Shown piece by piece: positions 36,618 to 43,460 of a DNA stretch of 64,000 bases; position 1 is the stretch's first letter, and each line of letters begins with the position of its first letter. A program made the position numbers and the translations under genes. This stretch comes from Alphaproteobacteria bacterium (GTDB taxonomy: Bacteria; Pseudomonadota; Alphaproteobacteria; Micropepsales; Micropepsaceae). The notes below the pieces were generated by a model, which was given only the letters and a program-made list of their open reading frames with translations, was not told the origin of the DNA and searched no databases. Where the stretch lies: the NCBI GenBank assembly GCA_028871795.1, contig JAGWMG010000008.1, positions 62,001 through 126,000 of the forward strand. Reading direction: 5' to 3'.

Positions 36618-36695
36618 ATTTCTACAATAATGAAAATATTGGAGAAAGCAATCCTGCTTGGGAGATTTCGTCTGGAATGAACGGAATCCGGAGTC

Positions 36696-36739
36696 TCAGC
36701 CCGGCGGCGGGCCGAGCTTTCCACCAGCGAGCCGGAGAT
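36696..36739. repeat. Direct repeat, copy 1 (remnant of the fliP 3' end)
   Basis: 44 bases identical in order to the 3' end of fliP (38861-38911) except for a 7-base gap. Similarity continues weakly for about 20 bases on the left (AATCCGG). It has the same orientation as the genuine fliP end. It lies between arsR and the curli-like genes. Confidence 0.85.
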
Positions 36740-36842
36740 CAACGCGCATCTTGCCGACGGTCATTCGGCTTGCGGCAACTTTGCGCCATTTCCTGCCGTT
36801 CCGCACCTGCTCAGGGCGAAGCAGGAGCTGGCCCAAAACCGC

Positions 36843-37364
36843 TTAATCCAGGTTCCTCATCGCTGTGGCCCGGCCGCGGTACCGGCGAGGTGGGTTGTTG
36901 TCCCAGACCGGTTGAGCCGGCGCGCCGTTCCACTGATCAATCAGAGTTACATTGTGATCGCCGGATTGGGACGGCGATGCGTTCAAATCAGACCCTAGCT
37001 GGTTGACATAGGTAGTGTTTGCCGCGCCGCTTTGACGAATGGCGGCGGAGTCGTTGCTGCCATACTGGGAGGCGGCGGCAAAATGGCCTCTGCCGCTCTG
37101 ATCTAGCGTGGCGGTGTTGCTTTGGCTTCCGGCGTGGGATCCGGCATTGGCGGCGGCACTCTGGGCTACGTCTACCAGCTGGTTGCGAAGCCGGTTGTAT
37201 TGCTCGGCATCGATTCTCTGTCTGCTGACCAATACACGCCCGTTATACTGGCGCACCCAGGTGAACTGGTAGCTGCCGGATTGGTTGTCCCGGGCAGGGT
37301 CCCCTGCAAAAGCAGCGGAGAATAGGACCGCGCAGGTCAAGGCTGCAAAGATCGGGCGGCGCAT
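36843..37364 (-). CDS. Curlin-repeat protein, possible minor subunit
   Basis: 173 aa, secreted (signal MRRPIFAALTCAVLFSAAFAG). After a ~70-residue non-repeat part (WVRQYNGRVLVSRQRIDAEQYNRL, then an Ala/Ser/Gly linker) come about three curlin-type repeats with the Q-x-G-x2-N/D pattern every ~22 residues (LDQSGRG, ASQYGSND, IRQSGAAN, VNQLGSD, SQSGDHN). By analogy with CsgB it might nucleate an amyloid fibre. The start at 37364 is favoured because GGAG lies 6 nt upstream; ATGs at 37370 and 37376 overlap that site. It diverges from the second curlin gene. Confidence 0.72.
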   Translation of the reverse strand: MRRPIFAALTCAVLFSAAFAGDPARDNQSGSYQFTWVRQYNGRVLVSRQRIDAEQYNRLRNQLVDVAQSAAANAGSHAGSQSNTATLDQSGRGHFAAASQYGSNDSAAIRQSGAANTTYVNQLGSDLNASPSQSGDHNVTLIDQWNGAPAQPVWDNNPPRRYRGRATAMRNLD

Positions 37365-37608
37365 TTTCATCTCCATTCTTCGAACTTTTCACCATGCAGT
37401 ATGCCCTGTCTCCTCTGAGCTTCAGCTGAAGACCGCGTTCAGCCGCGGTTCAGAAAGCGCCCTCTCGACGGTAAGCGGCGGGACGGTCGCGCCGAACGGT
37501 TCTGAACGGGTGGTGAATTCGGCGTTCAGGTGTCGCTCAGACGCAATCCTCTAGAACCATCGCCATACGAACGTACCACAACGGTCGTTCCGAATTAGGA
37601 GAACAGCA

Positions 37609-38112
37609 ATGAGACGGACTCTATTGGCTACAGCGGCTCTGGTTGCCTTCTTCGCCGCCGATGTGACTGCGGCGAATGCCCAGAACGCCGCATCGGTTTA
37701 TCAGTACGGTTATCGGAACACCGGGTCGTTCGCGCAGAACGGCCGGTATAACCGCGGCACGATCCGTCAGGACGGCGAGTATAATTATTCGCGCGCCGTT
37801 CAACAGGGGAGATGGAACTACCTCTATCAACAGCAGCTCGGCAACCGCAACCGCTCGCTGATCGATCAGTTCGGAAACAACAACTATGCCGTCACCGGCC
37901 AGCAGGGCTGGGACAACGCGGCCACCACCTATCAGACGGGCCGGTCCAATACCGCGGGAATCGCTCAGATCGGCTCGAACCACAGGGCGTATGTCGAACA
38001 GGAAGGCCAGAACAACACCATGGCGACGATCCAGGTCGGCAACGGACAGCATGCTGAAGCGCACCAGTCGGGTGACGGCAATGTCGGCGTGATCATTCAG
38101 GGTGGCGACTGA
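37609..38112 (+). CDS. Curlin-repeat protein, possible major subunit (CsgA-like)
   Basis: 167 aa with a signal peptide (about 1-24) and then six to seven ~22-residue curlin repeats almost end to end, each with Q-x-G-x2-N spacing (VYQYGYRN, FAQNGRYN, IRQDGEYN, VQQGRWN, QQLGNRN, IDQFGNNN, TGQQGWDN, YQTGRSN, IAQIGSN, VEQEGQNN, IQVGNGQ, HQSGDGN). Asn, Gln and Gly are abundant and Cys absent, as in CsgA. It probably forms an extracellular amyloid fibre. GGAG at 7 nt supports the ATG. No CsgG-type secretion channel is in the window. Confidence 0.8.
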   Translation: MRRTLLATAALVAFFAADVTAANAQNAASVYQYGYRNTGSFAQNGRYNRGTIRQDGEYNYSRAVQQGRWNYLYQQQLGNRNRSLIDQFGNNNYAVTGQQGWDNAATTYQTGRSNTAGIAQIGSNHRAYVEQEGQNNTMATIQVGNGQHAEAHQSGDGNVGVIIQGGD

Positions 38113-38126
38113 GGGAACCCATCGGG

Positions 38127-38152
38127 GGGAGGCGGATCGAACCACGCCTCCC
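38127..38152 (+). terminator. Intercistronic hairpin between curlin and csgH genes
   Basis: GGGAGGCG (38127-38134) pairs with CGCCTCCC (38145-38152) across a 10-nt loop and has no T-run. It may act as an attenuator or mRNA stabiliser that keeps expression of the upstream curlin gene higher than csgH. Confidence 0.5.
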
Positions 38153-38180
38153 ATCGGCACGCAAACGAGGAGTGATGGCG

Positions 38181-38558
38181 ATGAAAAAGTTTTGGGTATG
38201 GATCGGTATCGTTCCGCTAGCTTTCGGCGTCTTGGCCACTACCGGTGCTTTTGCCATGCGAAATCCGTTGTCGCAGCGATGCGAAATCCGGGTGTCGCGC
38301 AGTGGGTCGATTGTGCGCATGGACGGCGTCGTCAGCGGGCCGGCTGGTTCGAAGGGGCAATACCGCTTCATTCTCGCAAAGAGCGGCCCGAACGGCGATT
38401 CGCAAATCGGGCAAGGCGGCGAATATGCAATTGGACGTTCCGGCGCGGCGGTCGTTTCCTCGAATGAATTGAATATCGACAGCCGTGACCGCTATCGTGC
38501 CATGATGCTGATCAGCCACGAAACCGGTGATACCAACTGCAGCCAGACCAGCCCGTGA
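38181..38558 (+). CDS. csgH: Curli assembly chaperone CsgH
   Basis: 125 aa with an N-terminal signal or anchor (about 1-25). The mature domain reads CEIRVSRSGSIVRMDGVVSG, QYRFILAKSGPNGDSQIGQGGEYAI and ends with a second Cys (TNCSQ), the pattern of CsgH, the alphaproteobacterial counterpart of CsgC that keeps curlin from aggregating in the periplasm. The ATG at 38181 has GAGGAG 8 nt upstream; the ATG at 38175 is too close to that site. It follows the curlin gene in the same direction, which supports the curli reading of the neighbours. Confidence 0.75.
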   Translation: MKKFWVWIGIVPLAFGVLATTGAFAMRNPLSQRCEIRVSRSGSIVRMDGVVSGPAGSKGQYRFILAKSGPNGDSQIGQGGEYAIGRSGAAVVSSNELNIDSRDRYRAMMLISHETGDTNCSQTSP

Positions 38559-38860
38559 CGGTAAGGCGGCGTCAGCTGCGCGCTCTTCCGGCCACCCGGC
38601 TCGATCCGGAGCCGAATAAGCGCGCCCCCGTCTTCGACAGCGGAAATATCGATACCGCCGCCATGGGCTTTGGCGATATGGCTGACCTGAGCCTTCGAGT
38701 TTTGTCCAAATGGGGGGGAAATTTTCCGCTGCTGGCAATATCTGCTCTTGGCGCAAAGCAGTCGTCAGCCACCTTCGGGGAATGTCCGCTTTTCACCGAG
38801 CCGGCCGGGCGCGCCGATTGCTCGGCCAAGCGCCGCGCATGACGCGCGCAATCCGGTCCG
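38559..38860. other. Intergenic region between csgH and fliP
   Basis: About 300 bp with no intact gene. The left half contains a histidine-kinase-like fragment on the minus strand (listed separately). The right half (about 38745-38810) has open frames on both strands that look like decayed non-coding sequence. The left arm of the fliP 3'-end repeat ends the region. Confidence 0.5.
38590..38707 (-). pseudogene. Remnant of a histidine kinase C-terminus
   Basis: In one minus-strand frame the sequence reads AQVSHIAKAHGGGIDIS then EDGGALIRLRIEPG. This is the end of a HATPase domain (histidine kinases usually have ...I.xxHGGxIxVxS....G..xxLxLP). No start codon or upstream kinase sequence is attached and the frame is broken a few codons on, so it is a leftover fragment. 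It is too short for certainty. Confidence 0.4.
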
Positions 38861-38911
38861 TCAGCCCGGCGGCGGGCCGTGCAGGTAGCTTTCCACCAGC
38901 GAGCCGGAGAT
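38861..38911. repeat. Direct repeat, copy 2 (genuine fliP 3' end)
   Basis: The last 51 bases of fliP, from the stop codon inward. 44 of these bases recur in the same orientation at 36696-36739 on the far side of the curli-like genes. Confidence 0.85.
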
Positions 38912-39634
38912 TAGCCGCCAGCCGTCCACCAGTACGAAGAAGATGAGCTTGAACGGCAGCGAGATGATCACGGGGGGCAGCATCATCATGCCCATACTCA
39001 TCAGGATGGAGGCCACCGCCATGTCGATGATGAGGAACGGCACGAAGATGAGAAAACCGATCTCGAAGGCGCGCTTCAGTTCCGACAACATGAAGGCCGG
39101 CGCGATGGTGGTGAGCGCCACCGCTTCGGCGGCCGGCGGCGCCTTCTTGCCGGACATGTCCAGGAACAGCTTGAGGTCGGCTTCGCGCACGTGGGCGAGC
39201 ATGAACTTCTTCATCGGCACCGCGGCGCGGTCGAAGGCCTGTTCGGTGGTGATCTGATTGTTGACCAGCGGCTCGATGCCCTGCGTGTAGGCGTCCTTCA
39301 GCGTCGGCGTCATCACGAACAGGGTGAGGAACAGCGCGAGCGAGACGATCACGCTGTTGGGCGGGCTTTGCTGCAGGCCCAGCGCCGTGCGCAGCAGCGA
39401 CAGGACCACGACGATGCGCACGAAGCTCGTCATCATAATGAGGATCGACGGCGCCACGCTGAGGATGGTGATCAGCGCGATGATCTGCATCATGCGGTCG
39501 GTGAACAGCCCGCCGCCGGAGAAATCGATCGACAGTCCGCCCGCCGCAGCGGCGGCCGGGGCCGCGGCATGGGCCGCGCCGGGGATCGTCAGCGCGAGCA
39601 GGAGCGCAGCCGGGATTATGAGACGCCTGGTCAT
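38861..39634 (-). CDS. fliP: Flagellar export protein FliP
   Basis: FliP (257 aa) is a core subunit of the FliPQR export gate. A signal peptide (about 1-22) precedes four membrane segments. Family landmarks: PSILIMMTSFVRIVVVLSLLRTALG, VSLALFLTLFVMTPTL, and FLIFVPFLIIDMAVASILMSMGMMMLPP. The ATG at 39634 overlaps the fliO stop by 2-4 nt; the frame stays open upstream only as a shadow of fliO. Its last codons form one arm of the repeat around the curli island. Confidence 0.97.
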   Translation of the reverse strand: MTRRLIIPAALLLALTIPGAAHAAAPAAAAAGGLSIDFSGGGLFTDRMMQIIALITILSVAPSILIMMTSFVRIVVVLSLLRTALGLQQSPPNSVIVSLALFLTLFVMTPTLKDAYTQGIEPLVNNQITTEQAFDRAAVPMKKFMLAHVREADLKLFLDMSGKKAPPAAEAVALTTIAPAFMLSELKRAFEIGFLIFVPFLIIDMAVASILMSMGMMMLPPVIISLPFKLIFFVLVDGWRLISGSLVESYLHGPPPG

Positions 39635-39906
39635 GCCCGCGGCTCTGCGGGCGCAATGGCCGCTTCGATGACCGAGGCGCCTTCCGGCCCGATCATCACC
39701 AGATGTTCGACGCCGTCGCGGCGCACGATGACGAGACGCTGGCGCGGCGAGATCATCAGGGTTTCGACGATCTTGAGACGCCGTGCGGATGCCGGCTTGG
39801 CGAGCCCCGGCAGACCGAAGCGCCGTGCCGCCAATCCCGCGACACCGATCAGCCCCAGCACCAGCAGCAGGGCGCCCAGATAGCGTGCGATGTCGAGAAG
39901 CTCCAT
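39631..39906 (-). CDS. fliO: Flagellar biosynthesis protein FliO
   Basis: 91 aa (ATG 39906; ATGs at 39915 and 39918 add a few residues). One N-terminal membrane segment (LLDIARYLGALLLVLGLIGVAGLAARRFG) is followed by LKIVETLMISPRQRLVIVRRDGVEHLVMIGPEG, the FliO cytoplasmic signature. FliO helps FliP assemble. It is the first gene of a fliO-fliP unit that diverges from flgB across two CtrA boxes. Confidence 0.88.
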   Translation of the reverse strand: MELLDIARYLGALLLVLGLIGVAGLAARRFGLPGLAKPASARRLKIVETLMISPRQRLVIVRRDGVEHLVMIGPEGASVIEAAIAPAEPRA

Positions 39907-39930
39907 GGCGCGCATCAAATGCCGTCAAGC

Positions 39931-39945
39931 TTAACCGCCGGTTAA
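39931..39945. promoter_or_regulatory. CtrA box 1, fliO/flgB divergent region
   Basis: TTAA-N7-TTAA, perfect (TTAACCGCCGGTTAA). It lies 25 bp from the fliO start. Confidence 0.75.
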
Positions 39946-39984
39946 GTGCGGGAACAATTTGCCCGGCAGGTTTTTCCGCTTTCG

Positions 39985-39999
39985 TTAAGCGTGGCTTAA
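39985..39999. promoter_or_regulatory. CtrA box 2, fliO/flgB divergent region
   Basis: TTAA-N7-TTAA, perfect (TTAAGCGTGGCTTAA), 60 bp upstream of flgB. Two perfect boxes 54 bp apart make CtrA control of both divergent flagellar units very likely. Confidence 0.8.
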
Positions 40000-40059
40000 T
40001 CGTTGCCGCGCAGCATGGGGCGTCTTAAGGCTAATTTTCCGTGTACGGAGTTGGGAGCG

Positions 40060-40479
40060 ATGGAAGTATCGAACATTCCGCTGCTTTCGATGTTGAAGGA
40101 CCGCATGGCCTGGCTGAGCCAGCGCCAGAACGTCCTTTCGCAGAACGTCGCCAATGCGGACACCCCCGGCTACGTCGCGCGCGACCTCAAGCCCGTCGAC
40201 TTCGAGCAGGCGCTGAAAAACGTCACCTCGCAGAACCGGTTTTCGGGTGGACTGATGACCGACGACCCGCACCACATCGCCATCGCCTCGCAGAGCGGCG
40301 GCAATTTCACCGATTTCGATGCGCCGGACGTGGAAGCCAATCCGTCGGGCAATTCCGTGTCCCTGGAGCAGGAGATGATCAAGGTGTCCGACACGCAGGC
40401 GCAGTTCCAGGCCGCAACCAACCTCTACGCCAAGACTATTTCGATGATGAAGACCGCCATCGGCCGGACCGGCATGTAA
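40060..40479 (+). CDS. flgB: Flagellar proximal rod protein FlgB
   Basis: FlgB (139 aa), a rod subunit. WLSQRQNVLSQNVANADTPGYVARDL is the axial N-terminal motif and the C-terminus shows EMIKVSDTQAQFQAATNLYAKT. The ATG at 40060 gives the family N-terminus. It leads a unit flgB-flgC-fliE-fliQ-fliR-flhB-cckA. Confidence 0.96.
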   Translation: MEVSNIPLLSMLKDRMAWLSQRQNVLSQNVANADTPGYVARDLKPVDFEQALKNVTSQNRFSGGLMTDDPHHIAIASQSGGNFTDFDAPDVEANPSGNSVSLEQEMIKVSDTQAQFQAATNLYAKTISMMKTAIGRTGM

Positions 40480-40491
40480 CAGGAGCAAAGC

Positions 40492-40902
40492 ATGGACTTT
40501 TCGACATCGATGGCGGTCGCCGCGTCGGGAATGCGCGCGCAGTCGGACCGCATGAAGACCATCGCCGAGAACATCGCCAACGCCCACTCGACTTCCCCCG
40601 TCGCCGGCGGCGAACCTTACCGTCGCGAGATCGCCTCCGTGAAGAGCGAATTCGACCGCACGCTGAACGCCACCGTCGTCGAGGCGGGAAAGCCCATCCA
40701 GGACATGAGCCCGTTCCGCATGCAATACGATCCGGGCAATCCCAATGCCGACAAGCAGGGCTACGTCAAGCTGCCCAACGTCAACAGCCTCGTCGAAATC
40801 ATGGACATGCGCGAGGCGCAGCGGTCCTACGAAGCCGACCTCACCGTGATGGACGCCACCAAGGCGATGCTGGCGCGCACGGTGGATCTGCTCAACAAAT
40901 GA
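40492..40902 (+). CDS. flgC: Flagellar proximal rod protein FlgC
   Basis: FlgC (136 aa), rod subunit. MAVAASGMRAQSDRMKTIAENIANAHST is the N-terminal motif, VEIMDMREAQRSYEADLTVM the C-terminal one. Start 12 nt after flgB with a good ribosome site (AGGAGCAAAGC). Confidence 0.97.
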   Translation: MDFSTSMAVAASGMRAQSDRMKTIAENIANAHSTSPVAGGEPYRREIASVKSEFDRTLNATVVEAGKPIQDMSPFRMQYDPGNPNADKQGYVKLPNVNSLVEIMDMREAQRSYEADLTVMDATKAMLARTVDLLNK

Positions 40903-40910
40903 CGCAAAGC

Positions 40911-40937
40911 GTCATCCCCGTGAAGGCGGGGATCCAG
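40911..40937. repeat. REP-like palindromic element
   Basis: GTCATCCCCGTGAAGGCGGGGATCCAG, written as arms GTCATCCCCG and CGGGGATCCAG around TGAAGG, has the form of the GTCATTCCCG...CGGGAATCCAG element seen dispersed in many proteobacterial genomes. It lies between flgC and fliE. Confidence 0.55.
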
Positions 40938-40952
40938 TAAGAGGAGTCTTCG

Positions 40953-41276
40953 ATGGCCGTCTTGCCCGCAGCCGCAGCAGCAGCCTATCAGGCGATCGCC
41001 CAGATGGGCGCCAATGCGACGCCGACGGCGGGCGCCGTTCCCGCCGACGTGTCGGGAGCCGCAAGCTTCTCCAATTTCCTCAGCGACGCGGTGAAGGACA
41101 GCATCGACACCATGAAGCACGGCGAGGCGATGGCCACCAAGCAGGTCGCCGGCCAATCCAATATCGTCGACGTCGTCAATGCCGTGAACGCTGCCGAACT
41201 CACGCTCGATACGGTCGTCGCCGTACGCGACAAGGTCGTCGCCGCATATCAGTCCATTATGAACATGCCGATTTGA
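40953..41276 (+). CDS. fliE: Flagellar hook-basal body protein FliE
   Basis: FliE (107 aa) joins the MS ring to the rod. The N-terminus is Ala-rich (AAAAAAYQAIAQMG); the C-terminal half has the FliE core ASFSNFLSDAVKDSIDTMKHGE and LTLDTVVAVRDKVVAAYQSIMNMPI. Confidence 0.94.
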   Translation: MAVLPAAAAAAYQAIAQMGANATPTAGAVPADVSGAASFSNFLSDAVKDSIDTMKHGEAMATKQVAGQSNIVDVVNAVNAAELTLDTVVAVRDKVVAAYQSIMNMPI

Positions 41277-41285
41277 GAAAGCGCC

Positions 41286-41549
41286 ATGACCCCCGCCGAC
41301 GCCATCGATTTCGCCCGCACCTCGATCTACGTCCTGCTCGAGGTCATCACTCCGGCGATGCTGACCGCGCTGGTGGTCGGACTGGTCATCGGCCTGCTGC
41401 AGGCCCTGACCCAGATCCAGGAGATGACGCTCGTCTTCGTGCCGAAGATCATCGCCATCTTCGTGGTGCTGTTGATCGCGCTGCCCTTCGCGGGCGAGGC
41501 GATGGGCGGGCTGATGACCGACATCGCCCAGCGCATCGCGGCGTATTGA
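41286..41549 (+). CDS. fliQ: Flagellar export protein FliQ
   Basis: FliQ (87 aa), two membrane helices, export-gate subunit. VITPAMLTALVVGLVIGLLQALTQIQEMTLVFVPKI is the family signature (landmarks GLLQALTQIQEMTL and FVPKI). Confidence 0.95.
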   Translation: MTPADAIDFARTSIYVLLEVITPAMLTALVVGLVIGLLQALTQIQEMTLVFVPKIIAIFVVLLIALPFAGEAMGGLMTDIAQRIAAY

Positions 41550-41556
41550 AAGTGCG

Positions 41557-42324
41557 ATGACGATCACCCTTCCCGGCCTTTCCGGCGCGGTTCTCGTCTA
41601 TCTGCTCGTCTTCGCGCGCACCGGCGCGATGGTCATGCTGCTGCCGGCGATCGGCGACAGCAGCGTGCCGGGCCGCGTGCGGCTGATGCTCGCCCTGGCG
41701 ATCTCGCTGGCGCTGGCTCCCACGGTGGCGGGCGCTTATCCCCAGCAGGCGCCGGCGTCGAGCCTGGCGCTGGGACTGTTGATCGGCCAGGAAGTCACCG
41801 CCGGCGTCCTCATCGGCACCATGGCGCGCATCATTATGAGCGCGCTTTCCGTCGCCGGCTTCCTGATCGCCAGCCAGACGGGGCTTTCCTATGCGGAGAC
41901 GCTCGACCCAACGTCGAACGGACAGCAAGGCGCCGTCATCGGCAATTTCTTCTCGCTGCTCGGCGTGGTGCTGATCTTCGTCACCAACCTGCATCATTTG
42001 GCGATCGGCGCGATCGCCGGCTCCTATCACCTGATCCCGCCGGGAACCAGCCTGCCGACCGGCGACATGGCACAATTGACCATCCGGCTGGTGAGCGGCT
42101 CCTTCGCGCTGGGCTTCCAGCTCGCCGCGCCGTTCCTGGTGTTCGGCTTCGCCGTGAACGCCGCCTTCGGTCTGTTGGCCCGCATGATGCCGCAACTGCA
42201 GGTTTTCTTCGTCGCCATGCCCGTCAATATCCTGCTGGGCTTCCTCCTGCTCGCGCTGTTGCTCGGCTCGATGATGACGCTGTTCCTGGACTTCTACACC
42301 AGCCAGATGGGGACGTTCCTCTAG
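41557..42324 (+). CDS. fliR: Flagellar export protein FliR
   Basis: FliR (255 aa), polytopic export-gate subunit. VFARTGAMVMLLPAIGDSSVPGRVRLMLALAISLA opens the family pattern, and QTGLSYAETLDPTSNGQQGAVIGNFFSLLG follows. It ends one codon before flhB with no gap. Confidence 0.95.
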   Translation: MTITLPGLSGAVLVYLLVFARTGAMVMLLPAIGDSSVPGRVRLMLALAISLALAPTVAGAYPQQAPASSLALGLLIGQEVTAGVLIGTMARIIMSALSVAGFLIASQTGLSYAETLDPTSNGQQGAVIGNFFSLLGVVLIFVTNLHHLAIGAIAGSYHLIPPGTSLPTGDMAQLTIRLVSGSFALGFQLAAPFLVFGFAVNAAFGLLARMMPQLQVFFVAMPVNILLGFLLLALLLGSMMTLFLDFYTSQMGTFL

Positions 42325-43401
42325 ATGGCCGACGACCGCGATCCATCCCAACAGACCGAAGAACCGACACAAAAACGCCTCGACGATGCGCGCGAACACG
42401 GCGACGTCGTCAAAAGTCCCGAAGTACAGACGCTGGTGCTGCTCCTGGGCGGCACGCTTGCGATTGCCGTGTTCGGCCAGTCCGCGGCGCTGGGACTGGC
42501 CCGCACCTTCCAGTTGTTCCTGGCCGAGCCGGACCAGATCGGCATCAACCCCGGCGAATTGATGGGAATGATGCGCGAGCTGCTGGGACAGCTGGCGCTG
42601 GTCCTGGGGCCGTTCTTCACGGTTATGATGGTCGCGGCTTTGGCCGGAAACCTTGTCCAACACCGTCCCGGCTTCACCTTCGAGAAGATCAAGCCGGACC
42701 TGTCCAAGCTCTCGCTGACCTCCGGCCTCAAGCGGATGTTCGGGCTCGACGGTTTTGCCAATCTGTTCAAAGGACTGCTCAAGATCGCGATCGTCAGCGC
42801 GGCGATCTGGACCCAGCTGTGGCCCGCGCGTGGAGGCCTCGAAGCGGTGCTGCAGCAATCCCCCGCTGGAATCGCCGGCGACATGACCCAGCTGCTGTTC
42901 AAGGTGCTGATCGCGGCGCTGTCGGCGATGGCCTTCATCGCGGGCGCCGACTACCTGATGCAGCGCTACCAGTTCCTCAAGCGCAACCGGATGTCGAAGC
43001 ACGAGGTCAAGGAGGAATTCCGTCAGAGCGAAGGCGATCCGATGATCAAGGCCAAAGTCCGCCAGATCCGTCAGGAGCGGGCCAAGAGGCGCATGATCGC
43101 GGCGGTGCCGGGGGCCACCGTGGTCATCACCAACCCGACGCACTTCGCCGTCGCGCTCAAGTACGAATCGGGCAAAATGGCGGCTCCGGTCTGCGTCGCC
43201 AAGGGCGTGGACGCCCTGGCGCTGCGCATCCGCGAGGTGGCAAAAGAGCATGATGTGCCCATCGTCGAGAACCCGCCCTTGGCGCGGGCGCTGCACGCCG
43301 CCGTGGACGTCGACGAGGCAATTCCGGTCGAGCACTACAAGGCGGTGGCGCAGGTCATTGGCTACGTCATGCGCCTTACCGGAAAGATCAGACAGAATTG
43401 A
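42325..43401 (+). CDS. flhB: Flagellar export substrate-specificity switch FlhB
   Basis: FlhB (358 aa). Four membrane helices (about 33-210) precede a cytoplasmic domain with the autocleavage site NPTH (270-273, VVITNPTHFAVALKYE). Cleavage there switches export from hook to filament. The N-terminus has the typical EEPTQKRLDDAREHGDVVKSPEV. The ATG directly follows the fliR stop. Confidence 0.97.
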   Translation: MADDRDPSQQTEEPTQKRLDDAREHGDVVKSPEVQTLVLLLGGTLAIAVFGQSAALGLARTFQLFLAEPDQIGINPGELMGMMRELLGQLALVLGPFFTVMMVAALAGNLVQHRPGFTFEKIKPDLSKLSLTSGLKRMFGLDGFANLFKGLLKIAIVSAAIWTQLWPARGGLEAVLQQSPAGIAGDMTQLLFKVLIAALSAMAFIAGADYLMQRYQFLKRNRMSKHEVKEEFRQSEGDPMIKAKVRQIRQERAKRRMIAAVPGATVVITNPTHFAVALKYESGKMAAPVCVAKGVDALALRIREVAKEHDVPIVENPPLARALHAAVDVDEAIPVEHYKAVAQVIGYVMRLTGKIRQN

Positions 43402-43460
43402 ATCGTCGGAGGCCGTTCGTGGCTCTCGCCGCCGCCGATAATGACGGGTAATGTCCGCGC

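Noticed and set aside
38555-38842. 95-codon plus-strand frame between csgH and fliP
   Set aside because: It runs antisense through the kinase remnant and into low-information sequence; no start signal.
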